Of a stretch of 64,000 nucleotides of DNA, positions 1 through 7,738 are shown piece by piece. The position numbers were made by a program, and so were the translations under genes. Within the stretch, counting starts at the first letter, position 1. The number at the start of each line of letters is the position of its first letter. The notes beneath the pieces were generated by a model. That model did no database searches. It worked only from the letters and a program-made list of their open reading frames with translations, and was not told the origin of the DNA. This DNA comes from Flavobacterium humidisoli (GTDB taxonomy: Bacteria; Bacteroidota; Bacteroidia; Flavobacteriales; Flavobacteriaceae), in NCBI RefSeq assembly GCF_023272795.1, contig NZ_CP096829.1, positions 4,774,001 through 4,838,000 of the forward strand. The letters run 5' to 3'.

Positions 1-1
1 A

Positions 2-2431
2 GCTTATGTGGTGCGTGGAGTTGGATTGGTAAATAAAGTCGAAGATATTGGCAATATTTTAATTGAAACCAAAGGCGGCGCGCCAGTTCTAGTAAAACAC
101 GTAGCTGAAGTTTCGATTTCAGCAAAACCAAGATTAGGACAAGTGGGTTTAGATGGCGACGATGATGTTGTAGAAGGAATCGTAATTATGCTTCGTGGCG
201 AAAATCCAGGTGAAGTGATCAAAAGACTTAAAGAACGTTTGACCGAACTGAACGAAAGAGTTCTGCCAGACAATGTAAAAATAGTTCCGTTTATTGATCG
301 TACCGAATTGGTAAATACAACTGTAAAAACCGTAACTAAAAACCTTGTTGAAGGTATATTACTTGTATCGCTAATCGTGTTTGTTTTCCTTTACAACTGG
401 AGAACTTCACTAATTGTCGCATCGGTAATTCCGCTTTCGTTTTTGTTTGCGATTATCATGCTGAGAATTCAGGGACTGCCCGCAAATTTGATTTCTATGG
501 GAGCACTCGATTTCGGATTACTGCTCGAAGGAACATTGGTTATCGTAGAAAATGTGTTCGTTTCTCTTGAAAAGAAAGCCCATAAAGTGGGAATGGAACG
601 TTTTAACAGTATGAGCAAAATGGGGTTAATCAAGAAAAGCGTGGGAAGCGTAGCAACTTATATTTTCTTCGCATTAATTATTTTGATTGTCGCTTTAATG
701 CCAATTTTCTCTTTCACGAAAGTAGAAGGAAAAATGTTCTCTCCCCTAGCCTTTACTCTAGGTTATGCTTTATTAGGTTCGCTGATTTTATCGCTTACTT
801 ACGTGCCTGCGATGTGTAAAATGATGCTGACGAAAAATATTGTCGAGAAAGAGAATAGGATCTCACGTTTCTTTAGAACTAATTTATACAGACTGTTTCA
901 ATGGAGTACTAAACATAGAAAAACTACCATTTATGTTTTCTTAGCTTTATTGGCTATTTGTTGTGTGCGATTTGCATTTTACGGATCAGAGTTTATTCCA
1001 AAACTTAATGAAGGGGCGATTTATGTGAGAGCAACGCTTCCGAATAGCATCAATTTGGATGAATCGGTTCGTTTGACTAAAGAAATGAAAGCCAAAATCA
1101 GGAAGTTTGAAGAAGTAAAATTTGTGCTATCGCAAACGGGAAGACCAAACGACGGAACCGACCCAACAGGATTTTTTAATATCGAATTCCATATCGAATT
1201 AAAGCATAAAGACGAATGGAAACATGATATCAGCAAAGAGGAACTGATTGCCGAAATCAAAAAAGTGCTCGATGTATATCCAGGAGTTGCATTTGGTTTC
1301 AGTCAGCCAATTCAAGATAATGTTGAAGAATATGTAGCAGGAGTTAAAAGTCCGCTGGCGATTAAGATTTTCGGAAGTGATCTTTTCCAAATGGAAGAAA
1401 TGGCGGCAAAAGTCGCTAATTCCATCAAAGATGTAAAAGGAATTGAAGACATCAACGTCTATAAAAACATTGGATTGCCAGAATTGAGAATTCAGCTGAA
1501 CGACGAAAAAATGGCACGTTATGCCGTAACTACTGCCGATGCGCAAGCTGTGATTAGAATGACAATTGGCGGACAAGCAGCAACCAAATTTTATGATGAC
1601 GAAAAGATATTTGATATTACCCTGCGTTTTGAAAAAGAATATCGTGATTCTAAAGAGAAAATCGAAGGCATTCTGATTCCAACCCTAAATGGTAAAAAAG
1701 TGCCGCTAAAAGAAATTGCAACGGTAGATTATAAAACGGGACCGACTTTTATTTATCGTGAAGGAAACAGCCGTTATATTGCCGTAGGATTTAGCATTGA
1801 AGGTCGAGATTTAGGAAGTACTATTGATGAAGCTCAGAAAAAAGTAGCAGCCGAAGTAAAACTTCCTAAAGAAAATGTCATGAAATGGGCAGGAGAATTT
1901 GAAAGTAAAGAAAGAGCCATCAAACAATTGGCAATGATTATACCTGTGGTTTTGGTCTTAATTTTATGTCTATTGTATTTCAACTTTGGTAATTTCAAAG
2001 ACACTATGATTGCGGTAACGGCAATGCCTTATGCTTTTATCGGCGGATTCTTGTCACTTTGGGTAACGGGAACCGTTTTCGGAATCTCGGCGGGAATTGG
2101 ATTTATTATTCTCTTTGGAGTGAGCGCGATCGATAGTATTGTCCTCATCGGAATGATTAGGGAAAATATGCGAAACGGAATGCATTTAAGGGACGCCATT
2201 TCGCACGGAATTCACAGCAGAATTCGTCCTATTGTAATGATTGCCCTTATGGGATCATTAGGATTACTGCCAGCTGCGTTATCTACCGGAATGGGTTCTG
2301 AAGTGCAAAAGCCACTAGCCATAATGATTGTGGGCGGATTAATAACCTGTATGATTTTATCCCTCACCGTTTTACCGCAAGTATTCTACTGGTTTTACCG
2401 TAAAAAAGATCCAAGCAACACAGAATTTTAA
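2..2431 (+). CDS. Heavy-metal efflux RND permease, CzcA/CusA type (5' truncated)
   Basis: Inner-membrane proton-driven pump subunit that would export metal cations through a periplasmic adaptor and outer-membrane channel. The reading frame is open from base 2, so the start lies upstream of the window; about 800 residues are visible against a usual ~1,040. The HME-type TM4 signature is present: GALDFG, then an acidic residue in LLLEG, then VEN (codons near 509-550). In CzcA the acidic triad is Asp-Asp-Glu; here the middle residue is Glu (codon 527-529). Two blocks of transmembrane helices flank a periplasmic domain, as expected for the C-terminal two thirds. The metal cannot be assigned. A terminator follows at once, so this is the last gene of its operon. 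Confidence 0.93.
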   Translation, partial: AYVVRGVGLVNKVEDIGNILIETKGGAPVLVKHVAEVSISAKPRLGQVGLDGDDDVVEGIVIMLRGENPGEVIKRLKERLTELNERVLPDNVKIVPFIDRTELVNTTVKTVTKNLVEGILLVSLIVFVFLYNWRTSLIVASVIPLSFLFAIIMLRIQGLPANLISMGALDFGLLLEGTLVIVENVFVSLEKKAHKVGMERFNSMSKMGLIKKSVGSVATYIFFALIILIVALMPIFSFTKVEGKMFSPLAFTLGYALLGSLILSLTYVPAMCKMMLTKNIVEKENRISRFFRTNLYRLFQWSTKHRKTTIYVFLALLAICCVRFAFYGSEFIPKLNEGAIYVRATLPNSINLDESVRLTKEMKAKIRKFEEVKFVLSQTGRPNDGTDPTGFFNIEFHIELKHKDEWKHDISKEELIAEIKKVLDVYPGVAFGFSQPIQDNVEEYVAGVKSPLAIKIFGSDLFQMEEMAAKVANSIKDVKGIEDINVYKNIGLPELRIQLNDEKMARYAVTTADAQAVIRMTIGGQAATKFYDDEKIFDITLRFEKEYRDSKEKIEGILIPTLNGKKVPLKEIATVDYKTGPTFIYREGNSRYIAVGFSIEGRDLGSTIDEAQKKVAAEVKLPKENVMKWAGEFESKERAIKQLAMIIPVVLVLILCLLYFNFGNFKDTMIAVTAMPYAFIGGFLSLWVTGTVFGISAGIGFIILFGVSAIDSIVLIGMIRENMRNGMHLRDAISHGIHSRIRPIVMIALMGSLGLLPAALSTGMGSEVQKPLAIMIVGGLITCMILSLTVLPQVFYWFYRKKDPSNTEF

Positions 2432-2452
2432 TCTTACTTCTATATAAAGTGA

Positions 2453-2489
2453 AAAAGCATCTTTAGACATTTGGTTTAAAGATGCTTTT
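2453..2489 (+). terminator. Intrinsic terminator after the metal RND gene
   Basis: A perfect 13-bp stem (2453-2465 with 2477-2489), short loop, and a T-rich right arm 22 bp after the stop codon. The left arm is A-rich, so it may also work on the other strand. Confidence 0.85.
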
Positions 2490-2628
2490 ATTGAAATAGA
2501 GCGAATCGTAAAAATACCTTATAATGACACAATTAAAACTTTTACAGACAGATTATTTCAAAAACACATTCTACCAAACATCAATTAAGTGATTTAAAAC
2601 AATACTATTCTATTTTAAATTTTCTTTT

Positions 2629-3069
2629 ATGAAACAGAAAGCTGACCATCAAAAAGCTGACGAAATATCAGAAACGGAATTACTGCATCATGTCAGACTT
2701 AGCATCAACACGAAATTTCAGAATTGGGTCTTGTTTAAAAACGGAACGTATATCATTTTTGAACAGGCAGATGAAATTTCCAATTTAGAGCGTAAAGCCT
2801 TAAAATTAATAAAGCAGTTTGGTCCCGTTTACACAGAACGATCAGAAGATTTTGATGTCACCGATTTAAAAAATACAGAAGGCTGGATTGTTTCTGGACA
2901 CGGATACGGAATATACACGTATGTAAGTCCGCAAGAAATAAAATCTAAAAAGCCAGATACAACAATAATTGGTTTATATGGTCGCGGAAAAAGAGATTTA
3001 GACGGCAGAAATCCTATTATTATTCATATTAATAGACAAAACTATCCGCAAAGAGACCATGAAAAATGA
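2629..3069 (+). CDS. Hypothetical protein, 146 aa
   Basis: No family recognised. Predicted soluble and cytoplasmic: no signal peptide or membrane helix. The N-terminal ~30 residues are charged; the middle has an alternating beta/alpha pattern (KNGTYIIFEQADEI); the C-terminal part has a Gly-rich stretch (SGHGYGIYTYVSP) followed by hydrophobic strands. The ATG follows a 197-bp gap that holds the upstream terminator, and a strong terminator follows at 3173, so it is probably transcribed alone. Base composition and codon use look like the neighbours. Confidence 0.7.
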   Translation: MKQKADHQKADEISETELLHHVRLSINTKFQNWVLFKNGTYIIFEQADEISNLERKALKLIKQFGPVYTERSEDFDVTDLKNTEGWIVSGHGYGIYTYVSPQEIKSKKPDTTIIGLYGRGKRDLDGRNPIIIHINRQNYPQRDHEK

Positions 3070-3172
3070 TGCTGTAAACGCATGACTTTTTATTTTGTTT
3101 TCTTTCTGGCAGATTACAAATTATTTGACACATTCTTAGAAATATCATATTCTATTTTTTGCAATTTACTAA

Positions 3173-3205
3173 AGGACAGCACCCCATTGGCAGCTGTCCT
3201 TTTTT
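3173..3205 (+). terminator. Intrinsic terminator
   Basis: 8-bp stem AGGACAGC/GCTGTCCT (3173-3180 with 3193-3200), followed directly by a run of T. It ends the transcript of the 146-residue hypothetical gene about 100 bp upstream. Confidence 0.88.
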
Positions 3206-3334
3206 ATTTGCTTTTTCTTGAAAACTAATCTTTTATTCAAAATTTCTAACTTTTAAAAAAACTTTTTAGAATAATATTGGTAAAATGTGTAATTTTAATT
3301 TTACTGTTTCAAAGACAAATCAAATTCCAATCTT

Positions 3335-3670
3335 ATGCCACTAACAAAAAAAATCACAGAACTAACGTCCAAAAAATACAACACCAATATTACTATTATG
3401 GGTGACTATGAGGGCAGCAACAATACTTCGATTCTAGACAATGACAACGGGACAATCTTAGTTGTTTCAGATAGAGATCAGTTCTATTTTAGAGACCAGC
3501 AGCGCAATCTCTGGCTGTCAGTCCTAGATTCATTTCATATAGATGGAAAACAACATCATCCAGAGCTTGGAGATTCCTATACACTAAATCACGGAGTACA
3601 ATACAGTTTTACAACAAAAGAGACAATTGTAGCAATGGCTTCTCATTATTTTGAAAAGCATGCAGATTAA
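3335..3670 (+). CDS. Hypothetical protein, 111 aa
   Basis: Unrecognised small protein with no signal peptide or membrane segment. It is Asp/Asn-rich in its first half (DNDNGTILVVSDRDQFYFRD) and looks like a small mostly beta fold. The ATG at 3335 lies 130 bp after the previous terminator, so it should have its own promoter. No neighbour is close enough to suggest an operon: the next gene is on the opposite strand and convergent, 123 bp away. Confidence 0.62.
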   Translation: MPLTKKITELTSKKYNTNITIMGDYEGSNNTSILDNDNGTILVVSDRDQFYFRDQQRNLWLSVLDSFHIDGKQHHPELGDSYTLNHGVQYSFTTKETIVAMASHYFEKHAD

Positions 3671-3793
3671 TATTATCCTGAATACCTATTAATTCAGTTA
3701 AAAATACAACCAAAAAATTAAGACAAAGAGCATCTATTTGAAATATAGAAGCAGGGTAAATTATATGGATAATTCAAACTAAAAGAAACCAAA

Positions 3794-4228
3794 CTATCTC
3801 AAATCCTTTTTAATTACTAAATATTTCAAATCTGTTTTCCCTGCATTACTAATTCCATGCTCAGCATTTGGCGGACAATAGAAACTGGTATTTGGACCCG
3901 CTGTTACGGTTTTTCCGTCCAAAAAGAATTCGGCAGTTCCTTCTAAGATATAAAAAAATTCTTCTTCAGGATGATGATGCGGCGCATGCGTCGATTTTCC
4001 AGGTTCGACAATGCTCATTTTCAAAGTATTTTCCTGAGTAAAATCTTTATTGGCAAACCAATATTGATAACCAACCTTCGTTTTGGTGGCTTTGTTTATA
4101 TCAAAATGATTGACACAGTTTTCTATTGTGTATTTTGGTGCTGTGTTTTCTTTTTTTGTTTCTTGTGAAAAAGTCTGCTGGAAAAACAAAACAGCAATTG
4201 TGGTTTTTAGAATCGTTAGCGTTTTCAT
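3794..4228 (-). CDS. Secreted cupin-domain protein
   Basis: 144 residues. The first ~21 residues form a signal peptide ending FSQET, so the protein is probably periplasmic. A single cupin_2 barrel occupies residues ~70-135. The metal-binding histidines are in APHHHPEEEFFYILEGTAEF, with the second motif around PPNAEHGI, so a bound divalent metal is likely. Members of this fold include isomerases, dioxygenases and sugar-binding proteins; the sequence does not allow a choice between them. It is a monocistronic gene transcribed towards the 111-residue hypothetical gene. Confidence 0.85.
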   Translation of the reverse strand: MKTLTILKTTIAVLFFQQTFSQETKKENTAPKYTIENCVNHFDINKATKTKVGYQYWFANKDFTQENTLKMSIVEPGKSTHAPHHHPEEEFFYILEGTAEFFLDGKTVTAGPNTSFYCPPNAEHGISNAGKTDLKYLVIKKDLR

Positions 4229-4417
4229 TTTTTTTTGTAATGTTACGAAAAAATGCTTTTGATCAATTGAGATTAAAATAAAATTCTAATTTTTGTCTTT
4301 AAAATCATATTCTCCAAAAAATCTTCAACTACGAGCAAATTTGAACCTGACTTTGCAGAATATCAAAAATAAAAATTACTTTTAAAAACGCTTCAAAAGC
4401 AACTTTTAAACCTATTT

Positions 4418-5344
4418 ATGATGAATCCACTTCAACTTAAAATAAAATCAAACCTTTTATTTGTCATTGCTTTAACTTTTACAAATTTTATATACGCTCA
4501 GACATCAAAAGAAAAAAGCCATTCCATAATAGCAAAAGGCGCAATACTCACAAAACTATCAAATCAATTCAGTTTTACAGAAGGACCTGCTTCGGATAAA
4601 AAAGGAAATATTTATTTTACGGATCAGCCTAATAACAGAATTATGAAATGGTCGGTTAATGGTAAACTTTCTGTTTTTATGGAAAATGCAGGAAGAGCTA
4701 ACGGTTTATATTTTGATCACAAAGGCAATCTTTTGGCTTGCGCCGATGAAAAAAATGAACTTTGGAAAATAGACAAAAACAAAAATTATACTGTATTGCT
4801 AAACAACTTCGAAGGAAAAAGGCTGAATGGTCCTAATGATCTTTGGGTTGACCCAAAAGGTGGGATCTATTTTACAGACCCTTTTTACCAAAGGGATTAC
4901 TGGAAACATACCTCCAAAGAAATAGAGAAAGAATGCGTTTACTATTTATCTCCGGATAAATCCAAAATTATCAATGTTGAGAATGATCTTGTGAAACCAA
5001 ATGGCATTATTGGAACTTCGGATGGAAAAACCTTATACGTTGCGGATATAGCAGGAAATAAAACGTACTCTTATAAGATCGAAAGTAATGGTTCTTTAGA
5101 TGAAAAAAAGCTTTTTACTGAATCAGGTTCAGATGGAATGACAATAGACGAGTCGGGAAATATTTACTTATGCGGAAAAGGAGTTACCATATTCAATCCA
5201 CAAGGAGAAAAAATATCTCATATTGATGTTCCCCAACCTTGGACAGCTAATGTTTGTTTTGGAGGAAAAAAATTTAAAACATTATTTATTACTGCCGGTA
5301 AAAGTATTTATACAATAGAAATGAATGTTCGAGGAATGAAATAA
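4418..5344 (+). CDS. SMP-30/gluconolactonase family protein, secreted
   Basis: 308 residues. A signal peptide covers residues 1-28 (cleavage near IYAQT). The rest is a six-bladed beta-propeller of the SMP-30/gluconolaconase/LRE family: repeated strands include FTEGPASDKKGNIYFTDQ, RANGLYFDHKGNLLACAD, GPNDLWVDPKGGIYFTDP and KPNGIIGTSDGKTLYVAD. The Glu near the start of blade 1 and the Asn/Asp residues in the NGPND and KPNG motifs correspond to the metal site of the family. The likely reaction is hydrolysis of a sugar lactone in the periplasm; the substrate is unknown. Two ATG codons in a row (4418, 4421) make the start ambiguous by one residue. Confidence 0.88.
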   Translation: MMNPLQLKIKSNLLFVIALTFTNFIYAQTSKEKSHSIIAKGAILTKLSNQFSFTEGPASDKKGNIYFTDQPNNRIMKWSVNGKLSVFMENAGRANGLYFDHKGNLLACADEKNELWKIDKNKNYTVLLNNFEGKRLNGPNDLWVDPKGGIYFTDPFYQRDYWKHTSKEIEKECVYYLSPDKSKIINVENDLVKPNGIIGTSDGKTLYVADIAGNKTYSYKIESNGSLDEKKLFTESGSDGMTIDESGNIYLCGKGVTIFNPQGEKISHIDVPQPWTANVCFGGKKFKTLFITAGKSIYTIEMNVRGMK

Positions 5345-5602
5345 TCGATACATGATCGCTCTTATTTCTCTTGTTTATTTTAGTACTTGCCAAAATTTTG
5401 GTTTAAATTTTATTCTTCAGAGAGAAATTAGACTTTTTTCAAAATCAAAAAACTTTAAAATCATGTCAATTTGATTCGAATTTAGTTTAAATTTTGTTTA
5501 AAATGAAAATTTGCAAAACCAAAAAACCTTTCGAAATACCTTATTTCGCTAGTATTTTAGCACTCTCTATGATGCAATAAGAAAATATTATGATAAAAAT
5601 AT
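5345..5602. other. Gene-free AT-rich stretch before tetR
   Basis: No open frame, tRNA or strong hairpin seen. It is AT-rich and ends at the promoter of the TetR gene. Confidence 0.6.
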
Positions 5603-5632
5603 TTTGAAATCCGAAAATCTGCCATACATTTG
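5603..5632 (+). promoter_or_regulatory. Promoter of the TetR regulator gene
   Basis: TTTG at 5603-5606, an 18-bp spacer and TACATTTG at 5625-5632 match the Bacteroidota housekeeping consensus (TTTG-N17 to 23-TAnnTTTG). Transcription would start within the operator palindrome just downstream, which fits autorepression. Confidence 0.75.
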
Positions 5633-5633
5633 C

Positions 5634-5655
5634 CTAACAGTGTTAAACGATTTAA
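5634..5655 (+). promoter_or_regulatory. TetR operator, site 1
   Basis: The perfect palindrome TAACAGTGTTA (5635-5645), followed by ACGATTTAA, sits on the predicted start point of the tetR promoter. Four similar sites lie after the tetR gene (6280-6497), which supports a specific operator rather than chance. Confidence 0.7.
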
Positions 5656-5667
5656 TACTTGAATACA

Positions 5668-6261
5668 ATGGCTAGCAAAGATCGAATTTTAAGACAAAAA
5701 GAAGAGACAAGGAACAACATCCTTGGCGCTGCTTATGATATCGTAAAAGAAGAAGGCTGGAATGGTTTGAGTATGCGTAAAATTGCCGACAGAATCGAAT
5801 ATACTGCTCCTATTATTTATGAATATTTTTCGAATAAAGAAGCAATATTAGAAGAACTGACTGGCAAAGGTTTTGTCAAACTGACTAAAGAATTGCAAAT
5901 TGCAATAGACAAGTTTGAAAAACCCGAAGATCAATTGGAAGCCATGTGGATGACTTACTGGGACTTTGCTTTTACTAATACTGAATTGTATCAACTTATG
6001 TTTGGTGTTCAAATGACTTGCTGTGCACAGCGATGTTCGGCTCAGGAGGGACCTTACAAATTATTCACTCAAGTAATTGCTGAAGTTATGAAAGAAAGCA
6101 ATCCTAGTGAAGATATCATTAAACAAAAATATTTTACTTTCTTTTCTATTATTCATGGCTTAATCGCCATCAACATCATTAACAAAAGCGATATTTTAGA
6201 AACAATAAATGCCCAGATTTTGAAAGACGCCATTACTGGTATCATCAAATCTATACAATAA
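5668..6261 (+). CDS. TetR/AcrR family transcriptional regulator of the RND operon
   Basis: 197 residues from the ATG at 5668; an in-frame TTG three codons upstream is less likely. The N-terminal helix-turn-helix is at residues ~25-60 (GLSMRKIADRIEYTAPIIYEYF, shown in parts), followed by an all-helical ligand-binding domain. A Cys-rich segment (MTCCAQRC, residues ~117-124) could sense thiol-reactive compounds or metals; this is inference. The gene lies directly upstream of the AcrA/AcrB/TolC-like genes, in the same direction, with operator-like repeats on both sides. It most likely represses itself and the pump until a toxic ligand binds. Confidence 0.9.
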   Translation: MASKDRILRQKEETRNNILGAAYDIVKEEGWNGLSMRKIADRIEYTAPIIYEYFSNKEAILEELTGKGFVKLTKELQIAIDKFEKPEDQLEAMWMTYWDFAFTNTELYQLMFGVQMTCCAQRCSAQEGPYKLFTQVIAEVMKESNPSEDIIKQKYFTFFSIIHGLIAINIINKSDILETINAQILKDAITGIIKSIQ

Positions 6262-6279
6262 AAAAATTTTCAATTTTAC

Positions 6280-6497
6280 TTAACAGTGTAAAATGATTTA
6301 AACGGGATAATATAAAATCCTTTTTTTTATAACTTTCGCTTAACACTGTTAGAAAATTTAATAAAGGTAATAAAAGCTCTTTTTTTAGACTTTTACTTAA
6401 CATCGTTAGATAATTTAGTACTGATTTAAAATAGAATTGGAGAGGCTTACTGTATGGAAATTTGTGCACTTTTACTTAACAACGTTAGATAATTTAA
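6280..6497 (+). promoter_or_regulatory. Array of four TetR operator repeats (sites 2-5)
   Basis: Four 22-bp units start at 6280, 6340, 6397 and 6476. Each begins TTAACA, continues with an imperfect copy of TGTTA and ends in an ATTTAA-like tail. The cores are TTAACAGTGTAA, TTAACACTGTTA, TTAACATCGTTA and TTAACAACGTTA. The flanks are also similar (T-rich then CTTTTAC before sites 4 and 5), so the units look like ~57-79 bp tandem duplications. They fill the gap between tetR and the adaptor gene and should control the pump operon. Confidence 0.7.
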
Positions 6498-6577
6498 TTC
6501 AATTAAATATGAATCCCGAGAATGCCAGAATACCAAAGAATTTTATCCGAGAAAATGTTCAACCAATTAAAACCACT

Positions 6578-7726
6578 ATGAAAATGAAAAATGTAATTAT
6601 AACCAGTTTTATTCTGGCCTTAGTATTAAGCAGCTGTGGCGACAAAAATCAAGCGCCTACTGCTCCACCTCCACCGGTTTTACCAGTTTTAGCTATCACA
6701 AGTGCCAATACAACTACTGACGCTGAATATCCTGCTTCTATACAAGGAACTGTTGATGTTGAAATTCGTCCTCAAGTAAGCGGAAACCTAGACAGAATTT
6801 TTGTCGACGAAGGTGCTTATGTAAGCAAAGGACAAACTTTATTCAAAATCAATGAGCGTCCGTTTCGTGAGCAGTTAAACAATGCTTTGGCAAGTCTTCA
6901 CGCTGCAGAAGCGGCTTTAATCAACGCTAATTTAGAAGTAGATAAACTAACTCCGCTTGTTCAAAACAAAGTAGTTTCAGACTATCAATTGAAAACGGCT
7001 AAAGCTTCTCAAAAAATTGCCGCTGCGAATATTGAACAGGCAAAAGCAATGGTTGGTTCTGCTAAAATTAATTTAGGCTATACAAATGTGACAGCTCCAG
7101 TAAGTGGTTACATCGGAAGACTGCCTAAAAAACAAGGAAGTTTAGTTTCTGCTGCTGATGTTGAGCCTTTAACGACTTTATCTGATGTTCACGAAGTATT
7201 TGCTTACTTCTCTTTGGGTGAAACTGATTTCATCAACTTTAAAGAGCAATATAAAGGAAGTTCTCTTGGAGATAAAATCAAAAAATTACCTCCAGTTACT
7301 TTGATCTTGGCAGATAACAATGCTTATCCTCAAACAGGAAAAATCGATATGGTTGATGGTCAGTTTGATAAAACTACAGGAGCCATCACCATTAGAGCAA
7401 CTTTCCCAAATGCAAACGGAATTTTACGCTCTGGAAATACAGGAAGAATCCGTTTAGGATTACAGCACGACGATGCGATTTTAGTTCCACAAGCTGCTAC
7501 AGTTGAAATGCAGGATAAAGTATTTGTTTTCACCGTAGGTAAAGACAACAAAGTGACTAAAATGCCTATCGTAGTAGTAGGTAAAAGCGGAACCAATTAT
7601 TTAATTAAAGAAGGCGTAAAAACGGGTGACCAAATCGTGTTAAGCGGTATTGACAAACTTCAGGACGGTCAAGCGATTCAGCCTGAAAAAGCTACAAAAG
7701 TTGCCCAAGTAACTAATCAAAAATAA
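6578..7726 (+). CDS. RND efflux periplasmic adaptor (AcrA/MexA-like lipoprotein)
   Basis: 382 residues from the ATG at 6578. This start places a lipoprotein signal at the N terminus (LVLSSCG, lipidated Cys at residue 20); a longer reading frame upstream would run through the operator array and bury the signal. Order of domains: lipobox and Pro-rich linker, biotinyl-lipoyl half (RPQVSGNLDRIFVDEG), alpha-helical hairpin (residues ~85-155), second lipoyl half, beta-barrel, and membrane-proximal domain. It couples the inner-membrane pump encoded next (12 bp away) to an outer-membrane channel. Confidence 0.93.
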   Translation: MKMKNVIITSFILALVLSSCGDKNQAPTAPPPPVLPVLAITSANTTTDAEYPASIQGTVDVEIRPQVSGNLDRIFVDEGAYVSKGQTLFKINERPFREQLNNALASLHAAEAALINANLEVDKLTPLVQNKVVSDYQLKTAKASQKIAAANIEQAKAMVGSAKINLGYTNVTAPVSGYIGRLPKKQGSLVSAADVEPLTTLSDVHEVFAYFSLGETDFINFKEQYKGSSLGDKIKKLPPVTLILADNNAYPQTGKIDMVDGQFDKTTGAITIRATFPNANGILRSGNTGRIRLGLQHDDAILVPQAATVEMQDKVFVFTVGKDNKVTKMPIVVVGKSGTNYLIKEGVKTGDQIVLSGIDKLQDGQAIQPEKATKVAQVTNQK

Positions 7727-7738
7727 TTTTAAAAGACA

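Noticed and set aside
6437..6577. Longer N terminus for the adaptor protein
   Set aside because: It would be coded by the operator array and would place the lipoprotein signal 47 residues inside the protein.
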